Part shown: positions 23,977 to 35,974 of the stretch, one piece after another
How positions within the stretch are numbered: position 1 is the first letter of the stretch
Layout: each line of letters begins with the position of its first letter
Assembly (NCBI GenBank): GCA_032433765.1
Contig: JAVIAB010000159.1
Location: 56,152,333 to 56,216,332 of the forward strand
Source: Megaustenia siamemsis
Lineage: Eukaryota > Mollusca > Gastropoda > Stylommatophora > Ariophantidae
Direction: 5' to 3'
DNA: 64,000 nt
The notes under the pieces: model-generated
Told to the model about the DNA's origin: nothing
The model's input: only the letters and a program-made list of their open reading frames with translations
Databases searched by the model: none
Made by a program: the position numbers and the translations under genes

Positions 23977-24650
23977 ATGATAGTTATTAATTATTTATGT
24001 TTTGTTGTTGACATTCTGCCAAGCCCTTCTTTTAAGTTGTCTGGTATCCTTTCTCTTTTCTTCCCTCTAACTTTTCATCCTAAAATATTCCCAGCTATCA
24101 CAATATATTCCAACAGTTCCCTTCTCATTACATGGCCAGAAAATGATGATTGTTTTTTCCTAATACTGAAAATTAGCTCTCTTATGCTTTGGCATCTTTC
24201 TCAGAACGTTTTCATTACTCTTCTTTGCAGTCCATGGTATTCTCAACATTCTTCTGTAAAACCACATTTCTACAGCTCTTATTGATTTTCCTGTCTGTTG
24301 TCTTATTTTCCATGATTCACGTCCGTATGTTAAGAATCTTAATATTGATTTTAAGAGGTCGCCTAGTATATATCCACAGTTTTAAATATTTCACATTTTG
24401 GTTACTATTTCTATTCCAAAATCATCAATGGCTTCAATCCCTTGTTTAGTTATATTATCCTGTCCATGAGCTTTTCCTGCTTCCATATTGCGCATGGCTT
24501 CTTCCACTTCTTCTTTGACTATTACTGGTCCTTCCCCATTATCTTTAATATTTACTTGCGTTCGATCATCAACACAAATATCTTTATTGTATTCTGCCCA
24601 CAGTTCCGCTTATGCTTTCTTGTTCAATTAACAGTTCTCCTTCATTTTTC
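23977..24650 (-). mobile_element. LINE with internal deletion
   Basis: Minus-strand translation from about 24610 gives ELWAEYNKDI, then EEVEEAMRNMEAGKAHGQDN, the conserved start of the RT domain. It then jumps to tail sequence like that of the fragment at 43045 (QSSYFGHVMRR-type words, decayed), ending near 23980. Most of the RT core is missing and the frame is broken. Antisense open frames here are meaningless. Confidence 0.75.
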
Positions 24651-25320
24651 TTAAACATCCAGTTTTTGATTGCGCTATCCTTACTGTTAATTCTGGAATT
24701 TGTTTGTAGATAGCTATGTCATCTCTGTGTTTGTTGCATTAAAATATCTTCTCTTCTCTGTTTTAGCCATCTTTTTGTTTCATTGCATTTTAATACACTT
24801 TCTTTATTTTATCCATTATACTCATCTTTGTTATCCTCATTTCTTCTTCTTGTATCTATCTATTAGCTGTAAAATGTCATATGCAATGTATTGTTTTCTT
24901 GAGTTTATCTTCACTGCTGGTATGATCTCTTTTCACGCGTGTTGCATTGATTATGTTAGCATTACTATCGCGAAGAAAACATCTCCGACATGTTAATAAC
25001 GTAACAAAGGGAGACAATATAGCCGCTATACTTGTGCTTGCAGTCTTTTACACAGTTAATTCCCCTATTAAAAGTATGTATGTGATAATCGTTAGCTGTC
25101 ACATAACAGTATATAATGAGCTTGAATATAAACAATGCAGCGATGGAAGAAAAAGCTGCAGACCTCAATATTTGGAACTATAATCCTCTAAAGCTCTAAC
25201 ACAAACAATAAAGTGGCAGATTCACAGAAAAAAAAGAGAACCCTTGCTTGATTCGCCCGATGACTAAAGTATTCTAGAGTATTCTGGTAGACTAGAATAT
25301 CCCTCTTCATCAGTATGCAA
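24651..25320. other. Unassigned AT-rich DNA
   Basis: The first 300 bp may be upstream parts of the LINE on the minus strand. From 24990 onward no signature could be supported. Confidence 0.35.
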
Positions 25321-25322
25321 AG

Positions 25323-25565
25323 GCGCGCCTCCCAGCACCAGAGCCTGAAGTTGTCAGCGACCCACAGCTGATGTTATGCGCCAGGATAGGTGAATCAGAA
25401 TCATCCAGACCCTACTCCACCTCTCCGCGGTGCCTCTAGTAACAGACTAACCTGTCTAGTCTGGCCAAGCGAGAAGTGATCGACGAGGGAAGACTACCCG
25501 GTACACAAAAATGTATCCTGAAGTCTGATATGTGGGGCCGTAAGGCGCAAATATCACAGTTATAA
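25323..25565 (+). pseudogene. Unrecognised coding remnant, 81 codons with two adjacent stops
   Basis: A GC-rich block in AT-rich DNA reads in one frame as ARLPAPEPEVVSDPQLMLC, then ARIGESESSRPYSTSPRCL, two stops (TAG TAA), then QTNLSSLAKREVIDEGRLPG and TQKCILKSDMWGRKAQISQL, then a stop. The second part looks strongly protein-like. It could be the tail of a retroelement ORF (a GATGATGAAG-type end follows at about 25620) or a host-gene fragment. Confidence 0.4.
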
Positions 25566-25859
25566 TGCAAACCACAACACAACGCAGACACGCCCACTTA
25601 AGGTCCTTTTAAGTGCGAATGATGAAGAAAAAGAGAATAAACGAGAAAAGGAAAAAAAAAACACTTCTAGGGACGCTGCATAATCTACATTCAACTATGA
25701 CTGACGGAGGCTACTGTTTCTACGTGGCCAACATATTTACGTTCTTGTTTTATTTGTTTACTTCCAAATCAATATAATGATGCAAATGTTGCATTCCATA
25801 GGATATATGTCCAGTTATAATGTTAGATAGGTACACCACTTCGGTCATGAATTCAAACG

Positions 25860-26196
25860 TTTGTCTCCATCATTGGTGTTTTATATTATAGTATGGTGTG
25901 AGTGTTTATATTTGTCTCCATCATTGGTGTTTTGTATTATAGTATGGTGTGAGTGTTTATATGTGTCTCCTGCATCGGTCTGTTGTATTATAGTATGGTT
26001 TGGGTGTTTATATTTGTCTCCATCATTGGTGTTTTGTATTATAGTATGATGTGAGTGTTTATATTTGTCTCGTGCATCGGTCTTTTGTATTATAGTATGG
26101 TGTTGGTGTTTATATGTGTCTCCATCATTGGTGTTTTGTATTATAATATGGTGTGGGTGTTTATATGTGTCTCCATTATTAGTGTTTTGTATTATA
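25860..26196. repeat. 51-bp minisatellite (left of mariner)
   Basis: About 6-7 copies with GTCTCCATCATTGGTGTTTT and ATTATAGTATGGTGTGAGTG. Interrupted by the mariner at 26197, it resumes for about two copies at 27535-27640. Confidence 0.95.
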
Positions 26197-27534
26197 CTGA
26201 GGGGAGGTAAAAAAGTAATGCACACCAATTTTTTTCTCGGCTAATAATAAAGATAGGAATATGACATTTGGCACACTTGGAATATGACATGTTCCAATTA
26301 TGTGTACCAAATTGCACAGCATTTTGATAAATATTACGCAATCTATGAACCGTTAAAATGGAGCTTGTCAACAATGTCCGTTACAAACAGCGAATTGTCA
26401 TAGAATTTCTGGTTGCGGAAAAAGAAACTGTGGCAAACATTCATAAACGACTGTGTGCAGTGTACAAATGTTCTGCAGTCGATAGGAGCACAGTTAGTCG
26501 CTGGGTTCAGAGAATTAAAGCTGCAGAAAGTGTACGAGTGGAGCTGCATGATTTACCGCGTTCTGGACGTGTTGCCTCGGCTACCAGCACAGACATGTTA
26601 AACCGGGCTGATGCCATTATTCGTAAGGATAGGCGTATCACTAGTCAGCAATTGACATTGCAGCTTACAGTCAGCAAGGGAAGTGCAATCGCAATTTTTA
26701 AAACTCCTGGATATTCAAAGATTTGCGCTCGATGGGTTCCTCGGTGCCTAACAAATGATCACAGAGTTCAAAGGAAAACATTCTGTTCTGAATTGTTGGA
26801 GCGTTTCGGTGTTGAAGGAGAAATGTTTTTGTCAAAAATTGTTACCGGTGACGAAACGTGGGCCCATTATTATGAGCCTGAAACAAAAATGCAGTCAATG
26901 GAATGGCATCATCCGCAGTCACCAAAAAGAAAAAAATTCAAAACATCTCCATCAGCCGGAAAGGTGATGATCACTGTCTTCTGGGACATTGATGGTGTGA
27001 TTCTTGCTGATGTAATGACAAGAGGTGAGACAATCAACTCGACAGCTTACATAATACACTGACAAAACTCAAAAATCGGTTCCACGGAGTTTGGCCTAAT
27101 AAGCCATCTGCAGATTTGTTGCTTCAACATGACAATGCACGCCCTCACACAAGTCTGGTAACACGGGAAACAATCAACAAATTTGGTTGGACTGTACTGC
27201 CCCATCCTCCTTACAGCCCTGATCTGGCTCCCTCAGATTTCCATCTGTTTGGACCACTCAAAAAATTCCTGCGTGGGACACACTTTGACAATGATGAGGA
27301 TGTGATCCGTGCAGTTAAAAAATGGCTACGCGAGCAGGACAAAACTTAGTACAAACGAGGCATTCATGACCTAGTTTCGCGTTGGCGTATGGCAATACGC
27401 TTGGACGGAGATTATGTTGAAAAATCGGTAGTGTAAAGGGGATGTTCAGTTACAATCTGTGAAAATTTCACACATTTTGCCCGAATAGTTTCCGAGAAAA
27501 AAATTGGTGTGCATTACTTTTTGACCTCCCTACG
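26197..27534 (+). mobile_element. mariner-family DNA transposon
   Basis: A 1338-bp element with inverted terminal repeats of about 43 bp (26197-26240 and 27491-27534, core AAAAAGTAATGCACACCAAT) and TA duplications at 26195-26196 and 27535-27536. Removing the element plus one TA restores an uninterrupted 51-bp repeat unit (ATTATAGTAT...), so the insertion point is exact and the insertion postdates array formation. Confidence 0.95.
26358..27436 (+). pseudogene. mariner transposase, frameshifted
   Basis: About 360 codons from MELVNNVRYKQ. The N-terminal half has the helix-turn-helix region (VAEKETVANIHKRLCAVYK, STVSRWVQR). The catalytic half has VTGDETWAHYY (first Asp), LLQHDNARPHTSL (second Asp) and YSPDLAPSDFHLFGPLKKF (third Asp), with exactly 34 residues between the second and third Asp, the DD34D signature of mariner. 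A frameshift near 27050 and an in-frame TAG at 27346-27348 inactivate it. The transposase would cut and paste the element at TA sites by binding the inverted repeats. Confidence 0.93.
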
Positions 27535-27639
27535 TAGTATAGTGTGGGTGTTCATATTTGTCTCCATCATTAGTGTTTTATATTATATTATGATGTGGGT
27601 GTTTACGTGTGTCTCCATCATTATTGTTTTGTTTTATAA

Positions 27640-28965
27640 TATGGTGTGGGTGTTTATATTTGTCTATGGCTTCGGTGACTAATATTGACAATATTGTGTG
27701 GGTGTTTATATTTGTCTATGGCTTCGGTGACTAATATTGACAATATTGTGTGGGTGTTTATATTTGTCTATGGCTTCGGTGACTAATATTGACAATATGG
27801 TGTGGGTGTTTATATTTGACTATGGCTTCGGTGACTAATATTGACAATATGGTGTGGGTGTTTATATTTGTCTATGGCTTCGGTGACTAATATTGACAAT
27901 ATGGTGTGGGTGTTTATATTTGTCTATGGCTTCGGTGACTAATATTGACAATATGGTGTGGGTGTTTATATTTGTCTATGGCTTCGGTGACTAATATTGA
28001 CAATATGGTGTGGGTGTTTATATTTGTCTATGGCTTCGGTGACTAATATTGACAATATGGTGTGGGTGTTTATATTTGTCTATGGCTTCGGTGACTAATA
28101 TTGACAATATGGTGTGGGTGTTTATATTTGTCTATGGCTTCGGTGACTAATATTGACAATATGGTGTGGGTGTTTATATTTGTCTATGGCTTCGGTGACT
28201 AATATTGACAATATGGTGTGGGTGTTTATATTTGTCTATGGCTTCGATGACTAATATTGACAATATGGTGCGGGTGTTGATATTTGTCTATGGCTTCGGT
28301 GACTAATATTGACAATATGGTGCGGGTGTTTATATTTGTCTATGGCTTCGGTGACTAATATTGACAATATGGTGTGGGTGTTTATATTTGTCTATGGCTT
28401 CGGTGACTAATATTGACAATATGGTGTGGGTGTTTATATTTGTCTATGGCTTCGGTGACTAATATTGACAATATGGTGTGGGTGTTTATATTTGTCTATG
28501 GCTTCGGTGACTAATATTGACAATATGGTGTGGGTGTTTATATTTGTCTATGGCTTCGGTGACTAATATTGACAATATGGTGTGGGTGTTTATATTTGTC
28601 TATGGCTTCGGTGACTAATATTGACAATATGGGTGGGTGTTTATATTTGTCTATGGCTTCGGTGACTAATATTGACAATATGGTGTGGGTGTTTATATTT
28701 GTCTATGGCTTCGGTGACTAATATTGACAATATTGTGTGGGTGTTTATATTTGTCTATGGCTTCGGTGACTAATATTGACAATATGGTGTGGTTGTTTAT
28801 ATTTGTCTATGGCTTCGGTGACTAATATTGACAATATGGTGTGGGTGTTTATATTTGTCTATGGCTTCGGTGACTAATATTGACAATATGGTGTGGGTGT
28901 TTATATTTGTCTATGGCTTCGGTGACTAATATTGAAGATATGGTGTGGGTGTTTATATTTGTCTA
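27640..28965. repeat. 52-bp minisatellite
   Basis: About 25 near-identical copies of a 52-bp unit (TGTCTATGGCTTCGGTGACT, AATATTGACAATATGGTGTG, GGTGTTTATATT). Half of the unit is shared with the adjoining 51-bp array. Very low divergence points to recent homogenisation. Confidence 0.97.
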
Positions 28966-28994
28966 TGTCACCGGTTTATATATGTCGACAATGT

Positions 28995-29275
28995 GATGCA
29001 GGTGTTCTTATATGTCACCCCATCTAGCCTGTGTATCGGAAATATTGTGTTGGTGTTCTTATATGTCATCCCATCTAGCCTGTGTATCGGAAATATTGTG
29101 CAAGTGTTCTTATATGCCATCCCATCTAGCCTGTGTATCGGAAATATTGTGCTGGTGTTCTTATATGCCATCCCATCTAGCCTGTGTATCGGAAATATTG
29201 CGCAGGTGTTCTTATATGCCATCCCATCTAGCCTGTGTATCGGAAATATTGTGCTGGTGTTCTTATATGCGAATG
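28995..29275. repeat. 51-bp minisatellite, second type
   Basis: About five to six copies with CATCCCATCTAGCCTGTGTA and TCGGAAATATTGTG(C/T)TGGTG. As 51 is divisible by 3, open 17-residue-period frames appear on both strands, artefactual. Confidence 0.95.
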
Positions 29276-30999
29276 TTAGGTCATTCGTGCTGGATATTGA
29301 CAATATGGTGTTGCTGTGCAGACTTATCTCCGTCATCGGCCTTTTTCTTGGATCATCGCTGAGAACAACACCAACAGTCTCGTGTAGTTCGCTGACAACA
29401 ACACCAACAGTCTCGTGTAGTTCGCTGACAACAACACCAACAGTCTCGTGTAGTTAGCTGACAACAACACCAACAGTCTCGTGTAGTTAGCTGACAACAA
29501 CACCAAAAGTCTCGTGTAGTTAGCTGACAACAACACCAACAGTCTCGTGTAGTTAGCTGACAACAACACCAACAGTCTCGTGTAGTTAGCTGACAACAAC
29601 ACCAACAGTCTCGTGTAGTTAGCTGACAACAACACCAACAGTCTCGTGTAGTTAGCTGACAACAACACCAACAGTCTCGTGTAGTTAGCTGACAACAACA
29701 CCAACAGTCTCGTGTAGTTCGCTGACAACAACACCAACAGTCTCGTGTAGTTAGCTGACAACAACACCAACAGTCTCGTCGTATAGATCGCTGACAACAA
29801 CACCAACAGTCTCGTGTAGTTCGCTGACAAAAACACCACAGTCTCGTGTAGTTCGCTGACAATAACACCAACAGTCTCGTATAGTTCGCTGACAACAACA
29901 CCAATAGTCTTGTATAGTTCGCAGACAATAACACCAACAGTATGTTAAAGTTCGCTGAAAATAACACCACCAGTCTCTTATAGTTCGCTGACAACAACAC
30001 CAACAGTCTCGTATAGATCGCTGACAACAACACCAACAGTCTCGTATAGTTCGCTGACAACAACACCAACAGTCTCGTATAGTTCGCTGACAACAACACC
30101 AACAGTCTTCTATAGTTCGCTGACAATAACACCACCAGTATGTTAAAGTTCGCTGACAATAATACCAACAGTCTCGTATAGTTCGCAGACAACAACACCA
30201 ACAGTCTCGTATTGTTCGCAGACAACAACACCAACAGTCTCGTATAGTTCGCTGACAACAACACCAACAGTCTCGTATAGTTCGCTGACAATAACACCAA
30301 CAGTATGTTAAAGTTCGCTGACAACACCAACAGTCTTGTATAGTTCGCTGACAACAAAACCAACAGTCTCGTATAGTTCGCTGACAACAAAACTATAGTC
30401 CGTTCAGATTCGTTTGCCTAGACATTAATTTATTTTTTTCAAAAACTTATTGTTCATTTGCATTGATCTTTTGCAGTTAGGTTTAGAATACTAATGTCGC
30501 TATAACAATATTTTTTATCAAAGAAATGTGATCCAGTTTCAAAGATGCCTTATTTAACCTATATTAAAAAAAAGTTAATCGATATTATAAACACCGGCGG
30601 GATTATGTAGATGCTTACATCTCACAGCTGATTCTTTAACATATAGGCATGACCTTCACGGCTGAATGCGCACCGTCCTAAAATAGTTATGTTTCCACTA
30701 TAAATTTTTATAAAGAAATGTTACATATGAAATTTCCCGTTTAGCACAAAATGACATTTTAGCCGAAACCGGAAATTATGTGACGTCAAAATCACGGCCG
30801 TAGACTCGAGTTCGAGTCATAATTTAGAGGCAAATCTCAATATTTACAGAAAGGAGGCGGCACTATCCATATTATCTTCTGCAAGTCTATGTGAGAATGA
30901 ATATAAAGGCAAAATATTTTACTGAGCATAACATTAAAGGAATAGCAGTTAGCAGATGGAAGTATTAAAAGATCAGTACCAAGCAGTAAAGGGCAACGT

Positions 31000-31665
31000 T
31001 TGATAGTTGCACATGCAGGTAGCAGACATAATCGGTTGTTGCAGAATGCTCATCTCGTTTTCATTTCAAAATCCATAGACAATAGAGACTACCACTCCGA
31101 AATGAATGGGCACATATTTAAAGACTGGATCGAGAAAAGTATCCTTCCAATATTAGATCGACCTTCTTGTCTGATAATGGACAATGCTTCATACCATAAC
31201 GTAGTTAACGTAGAAGATAGAATCCCAACATCATCAAGTACAAAAGATGCAATCAAAACGTGGCTCATAAAAGAACACATACAAGTTAACGACAGCTACT
31301 TGAAACCCGAATTGCTTAGCCTTGTAAAACAGACACAACGTACAAAGATATTTAAAATAGACAAGTTAATTCAAGAACATGGCCATAGATGTTTGAGACT
31401 ACCTCCATATCATGCACACTTAAATCCTATAGAACTAGTTTGGGCAAAAGTTAAAGGACACGTAGCATATACAAATAAAACTTTCAAATTATGCGATGTT
31501 GAGACACTTACAAATCAGGCTCTATCAAATATAAATAAAGACTACTGGGTAAAATGTGAGGATCATGTGTTACGACAAGAAGAGGAATATTGGAAAAAGG
31601 ATGGTTTGTTGTTTGTTCAGCCGAAAGCAGTAATCGACCTATTTGACTCGTCTGATTCTGAATGA
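31000..31665 (+). pseudogene. DDE transposase, N-terminally truncated
   Basis: A 221-residue open frame. LIMDNASYHNV holds the second catalytic Asp, and CLRLPPYHAHLNPIELVWAKVKGHV holds the final Glu, as in eukaryotic IS630/Tc1-mariner DDE_3-type transposases. Just upstream the frame continues with PSSKGQRLIVAHAGS, also part of the fold, without an initiator. The DNA-binding domain and the segment with the first Asp are absent, so this copy cannot act alone. The C-terminus ends in an acidic DLFDSSDSE. Confidence 0.8.
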
Positions 31666-31784
31666 TCATTACTCTGATTAAGTCTACAGATAAATAGTTT
31701 GATTTGCAAAATTTCCTAGTTGATTTGTTAAACAGTTTATTGTTCAAGACCACCCAAGCAATCAAAATTATGTTATAAGCAAAC

Positions 31785-31985
31785 CAACAACCATTACTTT
31801 GAATGGAAGCCTGCTTGAGTCAGTACAGAAGTTCAGCTATCTTGGATCCACTATTACAGCCACACTTTCCTTAGATGAGGAACTAAATGTACGTATTTGA
31901 AAGGCAGCGACAACATTTGGGAAACTCACACCAAGAGCATGGAACTATATCAAATTGACTCTACGAACAAAAGTTCTATATATAA
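31785..31985 (+). mobile_element. LINE RT fragment nested in the DNA transposon
   Basis: Reads ITLNGSLLESVQKFSYLGST, then ITATLSLDEELNVRI, a stop, and KAATTFGKLTPRAWN, the RT thumb block of another LINE family. About 200 bp only. Confidence 0.7.
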
Positions 31986-32373
31986 TTTAAAATTTGTATA
32001 CTTGCCACCAAGTAAAATTTTATGGACACGCCTATGGGTCATCGTTGTACTAGATTACTGTAAAACATTTTGATTAGGGTCAAAATAATAGTTAAATGGG
32101 CAAAGATCAAAGGAATTCGCCGCTTTAAGAAAACCGTTATAGCTAGACATCGAGTAACACATATGTTCTCGTGACATGGACATTTTAACACCGTATGCCA
32201 AAAATCATGTGAAATCATCAAGAACTTTTTGAATTATAAATCATAACATCTCGGCAAACGAATCTGAACGGACTATAACAGTCTCGTATAGTTCGCAGAC
32301 AACAACACCAATAGTCTTGTATAGTTCGCAGACAACAACACCAACAGTATGTTAAAGTTCGCTGACAATAACA

Positions 32374-33445
32374 AGAACATAGGTTGATAGAGTACACCAC
32401 AAACATCTTATAGAATGCCAAAAAGAGATACATCTAGATGACATGGACATACGACTAATATGCAATCTATACTGGGAGCAAACAGCAATAATAAAATATA
32501 ACAAAGAGAACTATACGCCCATTGATATAAAAAAAGGAGTAAGACAAAGATGCATCCTATCACCAAGCTTGTTCAATCTATACACTGAGCAAATCTTTAA
32601 AAAACATCATAGAGATGTCAGGCCTACAAATTAATGGAAAGATAATCAATAACCTAAGATATGCTGACGATACTGTACTACTAGCAGAAAATTCTAAAGA
32701 TCTACAACAATTGCTTAATGAAATAAACATAACAAGCAAAAAATATGGACTAGATATGAATATCAAAAAGACTAAAACTATGATCATAAACAAAGAAAAT
32801 ACTCAAAACCCACAAGTGGATATCAAAATTGATGGAATAGACCTGGAGACAGTTCAGAACTATAACCACCTTGGACATACTATAACCAGTGATGGAAAAT
32901 GTACAACTGAAATAAACAAAAGAATAGGAATGGCAAAAAGTAATTTTAATGTCATGAAGACCATACTAACATCAAAACAAATAACACCAGAGCTAAAACT
33001 AAGAATAGCAAAATGTTACATCTTCTCAATATTCCTATATGGTGCTGAAACATGGACATTAGACAAGAAAACAGAACAGAGAATTGAAGCCTTTGAAATG
33101 TGGATATATAGAAGAATAGGTAGAATTGGATGGAAGGAAAAGAAAACAATCGATGAAGTCTTAAAACAACTAAAAATGAAAAGAGAACTGCTGGACACAA
33201 TTAGAACAAGTCAAATGCGATTCTTGGGCCATGTTAAAAGACACAACAGCCTACTGAAAGTAATCCTGGAGGGGAAAATACAAGGTAAAAGAGGCAGAGG
33301 CAGACCAAGATTAACATGGACAAGTAACATCAAAAGATGGACAAATCAGCCTATGAAAACCTGCACCATCAAAGCAAAAGACAGAGCAGAATGGCGCTCC
33401 ATGGTAGCCAATCTTCGTTGCGGAGACGGCACTCGATGATGAATA
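32374..33445 (+). mobile_element. 5'-truncated RTE-like LINE in the 33-bp minisatellite
   Basis: Starts within RT (KKGVRQRCILSPSLFNLY, where Arg replaces the usual Gly before CILSP). It carries NNLRYADDTVLLAEN, the thumb and the tail FLGHVKRHNSLLKVILEGK and GRGRPRLTW, ending VANLRCGDGTR and a GATGATGAA end. From about 32615 to 33439 one 274-codon frame is open. A single frameshift separates it from the upstream part. An 11-bp direct repeat TGACAATAACA flanks it (32363-32373 and 33446-33456). It is the best copy of the family seen at 1.4, 4.6 and 7.9 kb. Confidence 0.9.
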
Positions 33446-34339
33446 TGACAATAACACCAACAGTATGTTAAAGTTCGCTGACAATAACACCAACAGTTTC
33501 GTCGTATAGTTCGCTGGCAACAACACAAATAGTCTCGTATAGTTCGCTGACAACAACACCAACAGTCTCGTATAGTTCGCTGACAATAACACCAACAGTC
33601 TCGTATAGTTCACAGACAACAACACCAACATTATGTTATAGTTCGCTGACAATAACACCAACAGTCTCGTATAGTTCGCAGACAACAACACCAACAGTAT
33701 GTTAAAGTTCGCTGACAATAACACCAACAGTTTCGTCGTATAGTTCGCTGACAACAACACCAACAGTCTCGTATAGTTCGCTGACAACAACACCAACAGT
33801 CTCGTATAGTTCGCTGACAACAACACCAACAGTCTCGTATAGTTCGTTGACAACAACACCAACAGTTTCGTCGTATAGTTCGCTGACAACAGCACCAACA
33901 GTCTTCTCATATAGTTCGCTGACAACAGCATCAACAATCTCGACGTATAAATCACTGACAACAGCACCAACTGTCTTCTTATATAGTTCGCTGACAACAG
34001 CATCAACAATCTCGTCGTATAAATCACTGACAACAGCACCAACAGTCTTCTGATATAGTTCGCTGACAACATCAACAATCTCGTCGTATAAATCGCTGAC
34101 AACAGCACCAACTGTCTTCTCATATAGTTCGCTGACAACAGCATCAACAATCTAGTCGTATAAATCGATGACAACAGCACCAACAGTCTCGTATAGATCG
34201 CGAAAACAACACCAACAGTCTAGTGCAGTTCGCTGACAATAACATGAGCCGTCTGCAACAGCTCTCTGACAACAACGGCACCAGTCAGGTATGTTTCGCT
34301 GGCAACAACGGCAACAGCCATGTGTATTTCGCTGACTAT

Positions 34340-35960
34340 AAGGTCAGTCATCAGGTATGCTTACATTCCATTACCCGTTACGCATTCTATGTAATCATCT
34401 AGGAAACTAAAAATCCTGTTCGATATGATATGAATAATGTATCACTGCTTTGTAGATTGTAGCATTGTCAGGGCAACATAAACTGCACCTGTGAAATTCA
34501 TTAAATTATCAATAAGTGTTTGCAAGGGCCGTGCTAGAGATAGTTGAACTGTGTTGCTCTATGAAAAGATGAATTCTTGTAGAGAATTTAACGTGGACTA
34601 GCGATAATATTGTACATGTTCCTGCCATGTGTTGACAACTTCATAACAGGCAGTCTCAGTAGATGATGGTTTTGCTTTATTGCCTGCACGATAGCAATGG
34701 TTTATAGTGATGTTGCTGGACTGACTGCCAGTGCGAATGTCCTCTTCAAGACATCACTGATGTTACAAATCCATTGAACGACGATTGTAGCCCCAACCAA
34801 TTTCTCGACAATCATGGAACCTACATTCTTATTTACTAAAATTTAGAATAATATCTTCATGGTATTATAATGACGTGTTAGGTATTTCGTATACACCGCA
34901 CATGTGTCATCTTGTGGACTAAATGAAGAAACGTGTTCAATATAAAGTGCATGTTAGATTAACAGCAAAAAACTACCAATCATCGTTTTTCATACAACAA
35001 TAGTGCAGTTTTAATGTTAGACTGGACACTGTGTCTTATGTCTAGTTAATGATAAATTGTATAACAGTGAATCGATTACCTGATGGGAATAAAATCATTC
35101 AGAAATAATATAGTTATCGGACATGCTAGTTAATTACTCATAGAAACGATCAGCATATATCTAGACGGTCATGATAGTACATTCCCCTTTAAAACTTGAT
35201 ATAATCTTCCCATGTATTAGTCCCAATGTGAATCGGTCTCCATATCCTCATATGTTGTGACCTTGTCGAATAATTGTGGTTGGAAGTTAATCTTTTCGTT
35301 GATTGGTCATCAAACTTTCACTTTTTGGATCTCTCAACTCGTGAGTATATTTCTAAAGGAACAAACTTAATCGTTTGGTAGTCTCGGTATATTTCCTTGT
35401 AGCTATCACGTATTTAGCAGACGTTTGTTTAACCCACTTACTGTCAACATTCTTATCCAATCGTTATGTCGTTTACATAGCAGGCTCATGTGATTGTCTT
35501 TTTCAGCTTTTGTTTGATTGCTTTACTTTATTTGTAACTTTATTTTATTTTCCTTTTATTGCTTTTGTGAAATATAAAAACCATGGATTGTTCGAGTCAA
35601 TGTTCTGTGTCTCCTGCATAGTTTTACTGATCAAATCTGCTACTTCATTAATCCACTGCCTACAATGTCTACGTTTTCCCGTCGTTCTGTTGTTTTCTGA
35701 ATGTTAATATTATCTTATGAATGATGTCTTCTGGTAGTAGAATCTGTGTAACACCATCATCAACTTCCAACAAAATCTAAGAGTTCAATAAAATCCTATG
35801 TCATAATCACATATAAAATATAAACTAAATAATCACAACACACCACATCAAAGTCAAATATGGCAATTTTAATCCACGCAAATATTTGAAGAAGCTGCAA
35901 AACATTAGTTGATGATCGGTAGGAAAACTCAATGCACATCCTAAATACAATGTTAGATGA
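34340..35960. other. Unassigned AT-rich DNA
   Basis: No gene can be supported. A hydrophobic 110-codon plus-strand frame at 35375-35707 overlaps, on the minus strand, a short stretch (WINEVADLISKTMQETQNI) that could be a LINE tail. Neither is convincing. Confidence 0.35.
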
Positions 35961-35974
35961 CTAGGCTAGATAGC

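Larger units (their letters stand above)
30396..32275 (+). mobile_element. IS630/Tc1-type DNA transposon, internally decayed
   Basis: A 1880-bp element with inverted ends TAGTCCGTTCAGATTCGTTT (30396 onward) and its reverse complement ending at 32275, flanked by TA at 30394-30395 and 32276-32277. It sits inside the 33-bp minisatellite. It contains a partial DDE transposase (31000-31665) and a small LINE fragment (31785-31985). The left 550 bp hold no recognisable N-terminal transposase. Confidence 0.9.
29352..34330. repeat. 33-bp minisatellite, split by two transposon insertions
   Basis: Unit GCTGACAACAACACCAACAG plus TCTCGTATAGTTC (33 bp). Present at 29352-30393, 32278-32373 and 33446 to about 34330, so it was one array before insertion. 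Variants (GTATGTTAAAGTT, and GCATCAACAATCTCGTCG at the right) are clustered. The stop-free unit produces a false frame of more than 300 codons with an LSANYTR period. Confidence 0.97.

Noticed and set aside
23977..24996. Series of plus-strand hydrophobic frames
   Set aside because: Antisense of a minus-strand LINE recognised by its RT start block.
29333..30390. Frames up to 345 codons rich in LSANYTR
   Set aside because: Product of the 33-bp minisatellite, and the frame drifts into another phase when a unit has an indel.
35375..35707. 110-residue plus-strand membrane protein
   Set aside because: Hydrophobicity follows from T-rich DNA. No splice or family evidence, and the opposite strand has LINE-tail-like words.
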